Source: Geobacter sp. UBA1603 (lineage in GTDB: Bacteria; Desulfobacterota; Desulfuromonadia; Geobacterales; Pseudopelobacteraceae). Taken from it: a stretch of 8,462 nucleotides of DNA. The stretch spans positions 1-8,462 of the forward strand of contig DCNF01000083.1 of assembly GCA_002322035.1 (NCBI GenBank), in the 5' to 3' direction. Shown here one piece after another: positions 1-8,216 of the stretch. Positions within the stretch are counted from its first letter, which is position 1, and each line of letters begins with the position of its first letter. The notes below the pieces were generated by a model. That model did no database searches. It had not been told where the DNA came from and saw only the letters and a program-made list of their open reading frames with translations. A program made the position numbers and the translations under genes.

Positions 1-871
1 GGTGATGAGCAAGCGCAAGCTCCATGAACTGGTGAACTCCGGGACGGTCAGCGGCTGGGACGATCCCCGTATGCCGACGCTGATGGGGATCAGGCGGCGC
101 GGTTACCCGGCGGTTGCGGTCAGGAATTTCTGCGAACAGATCGGTGTCGGCCGAAGCGATTCTTGGATCGGTATTGAGATTCTGGAAGAGTGCGTTCGCG
201 CCGAACTGAATGATTCGGCTCCGCGGGCCATGGCGGTGCTGCAACCGATCAAAGTTGTGATCGATACCTGGGAAGCGGGGAGGGTGGAGCAGTTTGACGT
301 TCCCAATCATCCCCAGAAGCCGGAACTGGGCACACGTTCTGTTGCATTCGGCCGGGAACTGTATATTGAAGCCGATGACTTTATGGAAGAACCGGTCAAG
401 GGGTTCCACCGTCTGACCGTGGGTGGCGAGGTGAAGCTGCGCTGCGGCTATATCATACAGTGCACCGGCATTCTGAAGGACGAGACCGGTAGAATTGTCG
501 AACTGCATTGTGATCATTATCCGGATTCCCAGGCCGGAATCCATACTCCCGACGGGCGTAAGGTCAAAGGTGTTATCCACTGGGTGAGTGCCGCCCATGC
601 GGTGAGCGCCGAGGTCCGCCTGTTTGACCGGCTTTTCAGCGACCCCCACCCGGACCGGGGCGGGGTCGATTACAAGCAGTTCCTTAACCCTGATTCGCTG
701 CAGCGACTTGTCAGTGCCCGCCTGGAGCCCTCGCTCCTTGAGGTGCGGCCGGGTGCCGCATACCAGTTCGAACGGCTCGGCTACTTCTGTGCCGACAGTG
801 TGGATTCAGCGCCGGGGCGGCCGGTCTTCAACCGGATCGTGACGCTGCGGGATACCTGGATAAAAAAGTAA
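1..871 (+). CDS. glnS: Glutaminyl-tRNA synthetase, C-terminal half (partial, 5' end outside window)
   Basis: This cytoplasmic class I aminoacyl-tRNA synthetase charges tRNA-Gln with glutamine using ATP. The window opens inside the class I signature loop: the frame reads VMSKRKL (codons from position 2), which is the GlnRS version of the KMSKS motif that binds ATP. It is followed by the family-typical stretches GWDDPRMPT, RRRGY and NDSAPRAMAV, and then by the two beta-barrel anticodon-binding domains that make up the rest of the protein. About 289 residues remain after the motif, close to the roughly 285 in the E. coli enzyme (from memory), so the C-terminus looks complete. The apparent GTG at position 2 is an internal valine codon, not a start; the true start lies upstream of the window. 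The stop is TAA at 869-871. The next gene, era, begins 26 bp later with no terminator between, so readthrough into era is plausible. Confidence 0.97.
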   Translation, partial: VMSKRKLHELVNSGTVSGWDDPRMPTLMGIRRRGYPAVAVRNFCEQIGVGRSDSWIGIEILEECVRAELNDSAPRAMAVLQPIKVVIDTWEAGRVEQFDVPNHPQKPELGTRSVAFGRELYIEADDFMEEPVKGFHRLTVGGEVKLRCGYIIQCTGILKDETGRIVELHCDHYPDSQAGIHTPDGRKVKGVIHWVSAAHAVSAEVRLFDRLFSDPHPDRGGVDYKQFLNPDSLQRLVSARLEPSLLEVRPGAAYQFERLGYFCADSVDSAPGRPVFNRIVTLRDTWIKK

Positions 872-897
872 TGCTCAAAGAAATATGGTGTAAATAA

Positions 898-1788
<891 letters not shown>

Positions 1789-3147
1789 ATGAAACCGATC
1801 GTTGCAATCGTTGGTCGCCCTAATGTAGGAAAATCAACGTTTTTTAACCGCCTGCTCGGGCATCGCAGAGCGATTGTCGATGACCTGCCGGGTGTGACCC
1901 GTGATCGCAACTATGCCACGATTACCCGTTTCGAGAAGCCCTTTATCCTGATTGACACCGGTGGGTTCGAGCCGGTAACCGATGACCGGCTGCTGCAACA
2001 GATGCGCGAGCAGTCGAAGCTCGCCATGGATGAGGCGGATTACATCATCTTTCTGATGGATGCCCGCAGCGGCCTGACCCCCGCTGATAGCGATGTCGCC
2101 GCAATGCTGCGCCGGGTAAAAAAGCCGGTTTTCTTTGTTGTCAACAAGGTCGACGGGGAAAAGATCGAAAACGAGGCTTCCGAGTTTTATTCCCTTGGTG
2201 TCGAGCGGCTCTACACCATTTCGGCCGAGCACAACCGGGGGGTGATTGATCTGGTCGAAGACCTGGTGGATCTGTTTCCGGCCGCTGACACGACCTCCGG
2301 GGACGACGAGCTGACCCGCATTGCTGTTGTAGGTCGCCCGAATGTCGGTAAATCGTCACTGGTCAACCGGCTGCTCGGATTTGAGCGGGTTGTCGCCAAT
2401 CCGACTCCGGGGACGACCCGCGATTCGGTCGACACCCTGTTTACCTGCAACAGAAAGCCGTATCTGTTGATCGATACGGCCGGCATACGCCGCAAAGGGA
2501 AGACAACCGAAAAGCTCGAGAAATACAGTGTGGTCGACTCACTGCGCAGTATCGAACGGGCCGATGTGGTGCTGATGGTGATCAATGCCGAGGAGGGCGT
2601 CACCGAGCAGGACGAGCGCATCGCCGGCTATATCCATGAGGCGGGCAAGGGATGCGTCTTTGTGGTCAACAAGTGGGATGCCATCGAGAAGGACAACAGT
2701 TCCATCGGCAGGTATGTGGACAAGGTCCGGACCGGCTTTAAGTACCTGGCCTATGCTCCGATCGTGTTTGTCTCGGCGAAAAGCGGTCAAAGGATCGGTA
2801 AAATCATGACCACGGTCGATGATGTCATGGGGCAGTTTGTCCGCCGCGTCACCACATCGGAGCTGAACCGCGTCTTTTCTGATGCGACCGACGCCCATCA
2901 CGCGCCGCTGGCCCATGGCCGCCGTGTTAAATTCTATTTCGCTACCCAGGTAGGAACCCGCCCCCCGTCCTTCGTTGTCTTCACCAACCAGCCTGACAGC
3001 ATTCATTTCTCCTACGAACGTTATCTGGTCAACCGCTTCCGGGAGGCCTTCGGATTCGACGGCGTTCCCCTGCGCCTCATCTTCCGCGGCCGAGAGAGAA
3101 AAGTCGGGCATGGCCGGCCTGCGAAGGGCATTGAAAAACGCTTATAA
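1789..3147 (+). CDS. der: GTPase Der/EngA (tandem GTPase, 50S ribosomal subunit assembly)
   Basis: Der (EngA) is the double-GTPase factor needed for maturation of the 50S subunit. The 452-residue product contains two complete G domains. The first has GRPNVGKS at residues 9-16, DTGG at 56-59 and NKVD at 119-122. The second has GRPNVGKS at 182-189, DTAG at 229-232 and NKWD at 294-297. An acidic linker (near 164-175) joins them. A KH-like C-terminal domain from about residue 355 ends in the basic tail [13 protein letters not shown]. The ATG at 1789 follows the era TAG with no spacing, and a GGGG stretch at about 1776-1779 inside era could serve as its ribosome binding site, which fits translational coupling. 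The stop is TAA at 3145-3147. The pairing of era and der suggests a shared ribosome-assembly transcript. Nothing is truncated or unusual in the protein. Confidence 0.98.
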   Translation: MKPIVAIVGRPNVGKSTFFNRLLGHRRAIVDDLPGVTRDRNYATITRFEKPFILIDTGGFEPVTDDRLLQQMREQSKLAMDEADYIIFLMDARSGLTPADSDVAAMLRRVKKPVFFVVNKVDGEKIENEASEFYSLGVERLYTISAEHNRGVIDLVEDLVDLFPAADTTSGDDELTRIAVVGRPNVGKSSLVNRLLGFERVVANPTPGTTRDSVDTLFTCNRKPYLLIDTAGIRRKGKTTEKLEKYSVVDSLRSIERADVVLMVINAEEGVTEQDERIAGYIHEAGKGCVFVVNKWDAIEKDNSSIGRYVDKVRTGFKYLAYAPIVFVSAKSGQRIGKIMTTVDDVMGQFVRRVTTSELNRVFSDATDAHHAPLAHGRRVKFYFATQVGTRPPSFVVFTNQPDSIHFSYERYLVNRFREAFGFDGVPLRLIFRGRERKVGHGRPAKGIEKRL

Positions 3148-3151
3148 AGGC

Positions 3152-3180
3152 TTTACTTGAAGTATCTGATGGTTTATTAT
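3152..3180 (+). promoter_or_regulatory. Putative sigma-70 type promoter of the chemosensory operon
   Basis: A -35-like TTTACT (3152-3157, 4 of 6 to TTGACA) is followed by exactly 17 bp and a -10-like TATTAT (3175-3180, 5 of 6 to TATAAT). It lies in the only substantial intergenic gap of the window, 5 bp after the der stop. Transcription would start near 3187, giving a leader of about 40 nt before the ATG at 3228. The surrounding sequence is distinctly AT-richer than the genes. This is a consensus match by eye only. Confidence 0.6.
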
Positions 3181-3213
3181 TCAATCGTTTGTTCGGTTAC
3201 TCACACCGCGTGC

Positions 3214-3218
3214 AGGGG
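3214..3218 (+). promoter_or_regulatory. Shine-Dalgarno sequence that decides the start of the PATAN regulator
   Basis: AGGGG lies 9 nt before the ATG at 3228, the standard spacing. It supports that start over the in-frame TTG at 3189, which would lie at or within a couple of bases of the predicted transcription start and has no ribosome binding site. Confidence 0.7.
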
Positions 3219-3227
3219 CGTCGCAGC

Positions 3228-4895
3228 ATGAGCCTGGTAGGAAATCTCGAAGATCTGGGACTGGGCGAGATCATGCAGATCGTCAGCCTGAGCCGCAAGA
3301 CCGGCATTCTCTCACTGTGCAGCCGCGGCCGAGAGGGATCGATCCTGTTCCGTCAGGGACAGGTGGTGAGGGCTTCGTCGTCAACCTATCAGCAAAGCCT
3401 TGGTGAAGTCCTGATTCAGCGCGGCGTGATTGATCTTGCTATCCTGCGCAAGGCGCTCTCCCGGCAGCAGGAGGAAGGTTTCCGCGAACGGCTCGGCGTG
3501 ATCCTGATCAAACAGTTCGGTGTCGCCCAGGATGTGATCGAAGAGGTTGTCAGGGAACAGATCGAGAATGTGGTTTTTTCCCTTTTTGCCTGGGTTGAGG
3601 GGACATTCGATTTTTCTGTGTGCGATACCGTCGAGACGGTAGACGGAACCCGGATGGATCCGCTTCAGTTTATGCTCGACCAGGGCCTGAATCCCCAGTT
3701 TCTGGCCATGGAAGGCACCAGGATACTCGACGAAAAGCGCCATGCCGCGGAAGTTGGCGACCCTGGAGAGGATTGCAGCGACACTGATATTTCATTCGAC
3801 CTGGTTGATGACGCTCCTGCTCCGTCATCCCTTCGGCCGTTGGCTGTCAGGCAGCCCTTGGTGATTGTCGATGACGACGGACCGACCCTTCAGGCCCTGG
3901 CCGGGGGAATGCGTGAAAACGGCTATGACGTGCATTCACTGGCCCGCAGCGAAGATGCGCTGATAAAAGTTGACACCCTTTACCGCAGCGGCATCAGGCC
4001 GACGGTGCTGGTTGATCTGATCATGCCGAAGATGGACGGCTCCGGTGTGCTTGGCGGCATCGAACTGCTTGAACTGCTGCATAACAATTTTAACGATATC
4101 CCCATTCTGGTGATGACCGATTATCACCATGCCGATGCTGAAAAACGTGTCCGCGACATGGGGTATGTGTATCTGCAGAAGCCCCGCAGAGTCGAGATCG
4201 GCGCTTCTTCGGCACTCGATGGTTTTCTTGCGCAGCTTCTGGGTGAAGTGCGCAGGGCCGAGTCTGGCGAAGGCCCATCACAGGAAGCGGAAAATTTCAA
4301 TCTTGGCGATGAACTGCGCCAGGAAATGGGCGAAGACGGAGATATTCCGGAGACGCCGGCAACGATGGAGACGGCAGGCGGGCTGTCGCTTTTGCGCGGC
4401 ATGCTGGAGGAGCTGAACAACCCCGACCTTCAGGGTGGGGTGTTGTTGCTGGTATTGCGCTTTGCGTCTGAATTTCTCAATCGGGCGATCGTATTCACGG
4501 TCTGTGATAACCTCGTGTCAGGCGCCGGCCAGTTTGGGATTTCGGGGGGCAAGTCCGGGGGAGACGAAAAGGTCCGGGCGATTCATGTCCCACTTGAGTC
4601 ACACTCCATGTTCCTGGGCCCGTACCGCAGCGGACAGCCGGCCACATTCAGGCCTGCACCGTCTTCCATTGACAGCCGGATCTTTGATCAGCTCGGCGGC
4701 GGAATTCCGGAAGAGGCATTTATCGGCCCGATTATCAGCCGGTCGGCCGTAATCGGCTTTCTTTATGGGGACAATCTCCCCGAGAAATCTCCGATTGGTG
4801 ACACGGAAACACTTGAGATTTTCCTGTCCCAGGCAGGGATTGCCATGGAAAAGAGTATGCTCGAGCGCCAATTGTACGAAAGGGCTCCGCTGTGA
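3228..4895 (+). CDS. PATAN (DUF4388)-receiver-GAF-like response regulator
   Basis: This 555-residue multidomain response regulator is predicted to be cytoplasmic. Residues 1 to about 110 match the DUF4388 / PatA-like N-terminal domain, beginning MSLVGNLEDLGLGEIMQIV, with the typical GSILFRQGQVVRA strand pair. After an acidic linker, a receiver domain spans about 210-335: acidic residues D215-D217, phospho-acceptor D263 (DLIMPKMDG), T297 and K318 are all in place, so it should accept phosphate. A second acidic linker leads to a C-terminal region (about 384-550) that looks like a GAF domain, ending in the usual helix LSQAGIAMEKSMLERQL. There is no DNA-binding, GGDEF or kinase domain, so output is probably by protein-protein contact. 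The start at 3228 is set by the AGGGG ribosome binding site and by the family N-terminus. It is the first gene after the putative promoter and overlaps the next gene by 4 bp. The GAF call is the least certain part, and the ligand is unknown. Confidence 0.9.
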   Translation: MSLVGNLEDLGLGEIMQIVSLSRKTGILSLCSRGREGSILFRQGQVVRASSSTYQQSLGEVLIQRGVIDLAILRKALSRQQEEGFRERLGVILIKQFGVAQDVIEEVVREQIENVVFSLFAWVEGTFDFSVCDTVETVDGTRMDPLQFMLDQGLNPQFLAMEGTRILDEKRHAAEVGDPGEDCSDTDISFDLVDDAPAPSSLRPLAVRQPLVIVDDDGPTLQALAGGMRENGYDVHSLARSEDALIKVDTLYRSGIRPTVLVDLIMPKMDGSGVLGGIELLELLHNNFNDIPILVMTDYHHADAEKRVRDMGYVYLQKPRRVEIGASSALDGFLAQLLGEVRRAESGEGPSQEAENFNLGDELRQEMGEDGDIPETPATMETAGGLSLLRGMLEELNNPDLQGGVLLLVLRFASEFLNRAIVFTVCDNLVSGAGQFGISGGKSGGDEKVRAIHVPLESHSMFLGPYRSGQPATFRPAPSSIDSRIFDQLGGGIPEEAFIGPIISRSAVIGFLYGDNLPEKSPIGDTETLEIFLSQAGIAMEKSMLERQLYERAPL

Positions 4896-5269
4896 ACACC
4901 ACGTCAATTCTGATTGCAGACGACTCGACAACAACCCGGGCAATGCTGGTATCAACCATTGAATCGATGGGTGATATCAGAATTATCGAGGCTTCCAGCG
5001 GCTTCGAGGCATTGCGTCTGTTGCCCCGCGAAAAAGTCGACCTGATCCTGACCGACATCAACATGCCTGACATCAACGGCCTGGAACTGATCAGCTTCAT
5101 TCGCAACAATCCCAATTACAAAGATATTCCTGTTTTCATCATTTCAACCGAAGGAAGTCGGAAAGACATTGAAAAGGGCAAGGAACTCGGTGCCAACGAG
5201 TATGTTGTCAAGCCTTTTGACCCGGTCAGGCTGCAGGAACTGATCGCCAGCTACCTTCACCTTTCCTGA
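4892..5269 (+). CDS. CheY-like single-domain response regulator
   Basis: This stand-alone receiver domain of 125 residues is the length of a classic CheY. The phosphorylation site is complete: acidic pair D10/D11, acceptor D55 (TDINMPD), S85 at the conserved Thr/Ser position, Y104 at the aromatic switch position and K107 (VVKPF). It should take phosphate from the CheA encoded 23 bp downstream and act as a diffusible messenger or as a phosphate sink. The GTG start at 4892 overlaps the TGA stop of the preceding gene (GTGA), and a GAAAGGG stretch 7 nt upstream is a good ribosome binding site, so translation is probably coupled to the PATAN regulator. No output domain is attached. Whether it contacts a flagellar switch or another target cannot be told from the sequence, so the symbol cheY is withheld. 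Confidence 0.95.
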   Translation: MNTTSILIADDSTTTRAMLVSTIESMGDIRIIEASSGFEALRLLPREKVDLILTDINMPDINGLELISFIRNNPNYKDIPVFIISTEGSRKDIEKGKELGANEYVVKPFDPVRLQELIASYLHLS

Positions 5270-5292
5270 AGCGGCATGGAGCCGACCAGCGT

Positions 5293-7392
5293 ATGAGCGA
5301 CCACACAGGCACAGCAGCCAATAAGGCGGTCAGAGATTTTCTGGCAGAAGCCGAGGAGATTGTCGAACAGCTCGGCTCCGAGCTGGCCGACCTTGCCGAC
5401 CAGGCTGACACCGGAGATATCAGCCCTGACCTGCTCAATTCGATATTCCGCGGAGCCCACTCCCTGAAGGGGCTGGCCGGCATGTTCGGGTTCAAGGATA
5501 TTTCCGAACTGTCCCACAACATGGAGAACCTGCTTGATTTTCTGCGACTGGGCCGGTTGCATGCCGACCAGAATCTCGTATCGGTGCTGTATGACTCCCA
5601 CGAGTTGCTGACAAGCCTGATCAGGGCGGTCACTGAAGGTGCGGGTAGTGATTTTTCCGTTGAGATTGCCGCATGCGTGGGCCGGATTAACAGCTGTCTC
5701 TCGCCACCTGAAGCGCCGTCCGGCGAATCCCCCCTTGAACAGCTGGGTCTTCCGGAGCGGGTACTCGGCGCTCTGACGGAATACGAGGAGCACCGACTGC
5801 TCGATAACCTGGCCAAGGGGCGCGTGATACTAAATGTTCATGCTTCATTGGAACTGACCACCTTTGATCAGGAGCTGTCGGAGATTACCGACATCCTCAA
5901 GTCCTGCGGCGAGGTGATCAGTACGCTTCCCAGTGTGGGGGGCAACATCGAAACCCACATCGATTTTGACATACTGTTCGGTACGACCCGATCACGCGAT
6001 GACGTGGCTCTTCTCGTGGAGCGTGACTCGGTACAGGTGACCCGGCTCGGTTCCGGCAGCGCACAAACGGCTGCCGTTCCCGCCCCGGTTGCGCCAGCCG
6101 CAGAGCCGGCCCAGACGTCTGCCGGCACGCCTCATGAGGCCGCTTCCGCTGGAGCTGCACCGCCCGGCCCGGCAACTGCCGCCGATGACGCCCAGTCTGC
6201 AAAGAGCATGAGCAGGACGGTCCGGGTGGATATCGGCAAACTTGACGATCTGATGAACATCGTTGGAGAACTGGTCCTGGCTCACTCATCGATTTCCGGG
6301 ATCGCCACCAGAATGCGCAATGAGGGCTTTTCTCGGATGTCAATCGATCTTGGCAAGGCGGCCAAGAGCCTTGAGCGCAAGCTTAGCGATCTGCAGAAGG
6401 GGGTTATGGAGATCCGCATGATCCCGGTCGGCCAGCTCTATGAAAAAATGTCCCGGATCGTCCGGAAGATTTCGCGCGAACAGGGCAAGAAAGTCGAGCT
6501 CAGGTTTTTTGGTGCCGATACGGAGCTTGACAAACTGATTGTTGAAGATATTTCCGACCCGATGATGCATATCATCCGCAATGCGATCGATCACGGCATT
6601 GAAGACCCGGAACGGAGGCTTGCCGCCGGTAAGGATGAAAAAGGGACCATCCGGATTTCATCCTACCAAAAGGGCAACCATGTCGTGATTGAGGTCGAAG
6701 ATGACGGCGGCGGCATCAATGTGGAGAAGGTCAAAGCCAAAGCGCTGCAGAAAGGGTTGGTCCAGGATACGGCAAACGTGACCGAAAGGGAGGCGCTTGA
6801 CTTCATCTTCCTACCCGGTTTTTCTACCACCGAGAAGGTCAGCGAGGTTTCGGGCCGGGGGGTCGGTATGGATGTGGTCCGAAACAACATCGCGGCCATC
6901 TCCGGCATGGTCGACATCGAAACTGTGGCGGGGGAAGGTACGCGTTTCATTATCACGCTGCCGATCACCCTGGCGATCATCAAGGCTCTGATTATCTCAT
7001 GCGCCGGCCGAACCTACGCGATTCCGATTACCTCGGTGCTCGAGTCATTGCTGCTGACCGAATCCGCCATCAAGACCGTCGAGCGCAAAGAAGTTATACA
7101 GCTGCGCGAGTCGACCCTGCCACTGCTTCGCCTGGAACGTTTTTTCTGCATAGAACGAAGCCGGACACAACCGTCTGAATTTTATGTGGTGGTGGTGGGT
7201 GTTGCCGAGAAACGGATGGGAATCGTGGTCGATGACCTGCTCGGCCAGCAGGATATCGTTATCAAATCACTCGGTGACTCATTCCGAAAATTCAAGGGCA
7301 TTTCCGGAGCGGCCGATCTTGGCGATCAGCGTACCATTCTAGTGCTCGATGTGGGCGGCATGATCAGTGAAACCATGAAGTCCGGTTCCTAG
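5293..7392 (+). CDS. cheA: Chemotaxis histidine kinase CheA
   Basis: CheA is the 699-residue sensor kinase of chemosensory arrays; it autophosphorylates and passes phosphate to receiver proteins. An HPt (P1) domain at about 8-110 carries the phosphorylated histidine H56 in GAHSLKGLAGMFG. Residues about 160-252 form a compact domain in the P2 position, resembling a divergent receiver-docking domain. An Ala/Pro-rich linker spans 254-306. The dimerisation domain (P3) begins at about 309 (VRVDIGKLDDLMNIVGELVL). The ATPase domain (P4) has the N box HIIRNAIDHG at 426-435, G1 DDGGG at 470-474 and G2 GRGVGMD at 521-527. A CheW-like P5 domain covers about 560-692. All catalytic motifs are intact. Unlike hybrid kinases such as FrzE, it has no fused receiver. 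The ATG at 5293 has GGAG at 5278-5281, a rather long 11-nt spacing. It lies 23 bp after the CheY-like gene and 9 bp before the ATPase gene. Confidence 0.97.
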   Translation: MSDHTGTAANKAVRDFLAEAEEIVEQLGSELADLADQADTGDISPDLLNSIFRGAHSLKGLAGMFGFKDISELSHNMENLLDFLRLGRLHADQNLVSVLYDSHELLTSLIRAVTEGAGSDFSVEIAACVGRINSCLSPPEAPSGESPLEQLGLPERVLGALTEYEEHRLLDNLAKGRVILNVHASLELTTFDQELSEITDILKSCGEVISTLPSVGGNIETHIDFDILFGTTRSRDDVALLVERDSVQVTRLGSGSAQTAAVPAPVAPAAEPAQTSAGTPHEAASAGAAPPGPATAADDAQSAKSMSRTVRVDIGKLDDLMNIVGELVLAHSSISGIATRMRNEGFSRMSIDLGKAAKSLERKLSDLQKGVMEIRMIPVGQLYEKMSRIVRKISREQGKKVELRFFGADTELDKLIVEDISDPMMHIIRNAIDHGIEDPERRLAAGKDEKGTIRISSYQKGNHVVIEVEDDGGGINVEKVKAKALQKGLVQDTANVTEREALDFIFLPGFSTTEKVSEVSGRGVGMDVVRNNIAAISGMVDIETVAGEGTRFIITLPITLAIIKALIISCAGRTYAIPITSVLESLLLTESAIKTVERKEVIQLRESTLPLLRLERFFCIERSRTQPSEFYVVVVGVAEKRMGIVVDDLLGQQDIVIKSLGDSFRKFKGISGAADLGDQRTILVLDVGGMISETMKSGS

Positions 7393-7397
7393 GAAAG
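7391..7397 (+). promoter_or_regulatory. Ribosome binding site overlapping the cheA stop codon
   Basis: AGGAAAG overlaps the last two bases of the cheA TAG stop (7390-7392) and lies 4 nt before the ATG at 7402. Ribosomes ending on cheA would expose or reload at this site, which points to coupled translation of cheA and the ATPase. Confidence 0.6.
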
Positions 7398-7401
7398 CGG
7401 C

Positions 7402-8202
7402 ATGTATAAAGCATACTTCGGACTGCGGGAAAAACCGTTCAGTAAAACTCCAGACCCCCGTTTTCTCTTTCTCAGCCGGGGGCACGAAGAGGCGCTTGCC
7501 CGACTTGAGTTTGTGCTGGAGGAGCGGGATATCGCGGTATTGACCGGTGATATCGGATGCGGAAAAACTACGCTTTCGCGGGCATTGATGGATCGCCTCG
7601 GCAACGGATACCGCTTCTGTTTCATCGTCAACCCCCGTCTGAACGCGATCGAGTTCTTGCGAACAACCGCCCGCCTGCTTGATGTGAATTCGCCCGCTGC
7701 CTCAAAGGATGCTCTCCTTGATCAGATTCATACAGCGGTCTATGAGAGTTACCAGGCGGGAGTCTGTCCTGTGGTTGTGGTTGATGAAGCACAGATGATC
7801 AGCGACGCAGAAGTGTTCGATGAAATCAGGCTCCTGACCAATTTTCAGCTTGACGACCGCAATCTGTTAAGCGTTGTGGTCATGGGGCAGCCCGAGTTGC
7901 GGGGTATGCTGGCAAGTCCCCGGTTTGAGCCATTGCGCCAGAGAATCGCCCTTCATTATCATCTGGCGCCGCTTTCACTTGACGAAACCATGGAGTATCT
8001 TGATTTCAGGCTTGAGGCCGCCGGGGGGCGCGCCGGACTGTTTTCCCCCGACGCGGTCCAGAAGATGTATGATCTGACCGGAGGCGTGCCGCGCAAGATC
8101 AATTCAATGGCCACCAACGCTTTGCTGGTGGCGTATGGCAGTGATGCCGCCCTGATTGACTCGGCGATTATCGATGAGATCAGGGATGAACTGATGCTGT
8201 AG
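7402..8202 (+). CDS. ExeA/GspA-like AAA+ ATPase
   Basis: This 266-residue P-loop ATPase belongs to the ExeA/GspA/MshM-like group. The N-terminus YFGLREKPFSKTPDPRFLFL is the hallmark opening of the family. Walker A is GDIGCGKTT at residues 49-57 and Walker B is VVVVDEAQ at 124-131. A sensor-like GQPELRGML follows, then RQRIALHYHLAPL with probable arginine-finger residues, and a C-terminal lid region containing LTGGVPRKIN. Unlike ExeA/GspA, it stops after the ATPase core: no transmembrane segment and no peptidoglycan-binding domain are visible, so it is probably cytosolic. Family members energise assembly of secretion or pilus machinery, but the substrate here is unknown. It sits between cheA (9-bp gap) and the probable cheW (14-bp gap), so it is very likely part of the chemosensory operon. 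The start is supported by the AGGAAAG site at 7391-7397. MshM, TniB-like or exosortase-associated ATPases are related alternatives. Confidence 0.9.
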   Translation: MYKAYFGLREKPFSKTPDPRFLFLSRGHEEALARLEFVLEERDIAVLTGDIGCGKTTLSRALMDRLGNGYRFCFIVNPRLNAIEFLRTTARLLDVNSPAASKDALLDQIHTAVYESYQAGVCPVVVVDEAQMISDAEVFDEIRLLTNFQLDDRNLLSVVVMGQPELRGMLASPRFEPLRQRIALHYHLAPLSLDETMEYLDFRLEAAGGRAGLFSPDAVQKMYDLTGGVPRKINSMATNALLVAYGSDAALIDSAIIDEIRDELML

Positions 8203-8216
8203 ACAAGAGCTATCGC

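Noticed and set aside
2..4. GTG at position 2 as a gene start
   Set aside because: It encodes the valine of the VMSKR signature loop inside glutaminyl-tRNA synthetase, so the frame clearly continues upstream.
872..897. Possible promoter or terminator between glnS and era
   Set aside because: The 26-bp gap is AT-rich but shows no paired -35/-10 elements at proper spacing and no hairpin with a T run.
2539..3111. Antisense open frame of 190 codons opposite der
   Set aside because: It lies wholly inside der, which has all expected motifs; the antisense product resembles no family and is a by-product of GC-rich codon use.
3189..3227. In-frame TTG start at 3189, which would add 13 residues to the PATAN regulator
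   Set aside because: It lies at or within a couple of bases of the predicted transcription start, has no ribosome binding site, and the extra residues are not part of the DUF4388 N-terminus. The ATG at 3228 has AGGGG 9 nt upstream.
3084..3335. 13-bp direct repeat CCGCGGCCGAGAG at 3084-3096 and 3323-3335
   Set aside because: Both copies lie in coding sequence and encode the same RGRE residues in der and in the PATAN gene. A single short match of this kind is expected by chance and nothing else flanks it.
5226..5816. Antisense open frames of 178 and 196 codons opposite the start of cheA
   Set aside because: Both overlap the clear HPt domain of CheA. Their Ser/Arg-rich or otherwise patternless sequences look like reverse-strand shadows.
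6052..6210. Ala/Pro-rich segment of cheA as a possible repeat or foreign insertion
   Set aside because: It is a normal flexible linker between the P2-position domain and the dimerisation domain; no repeated DNA unit is visible.
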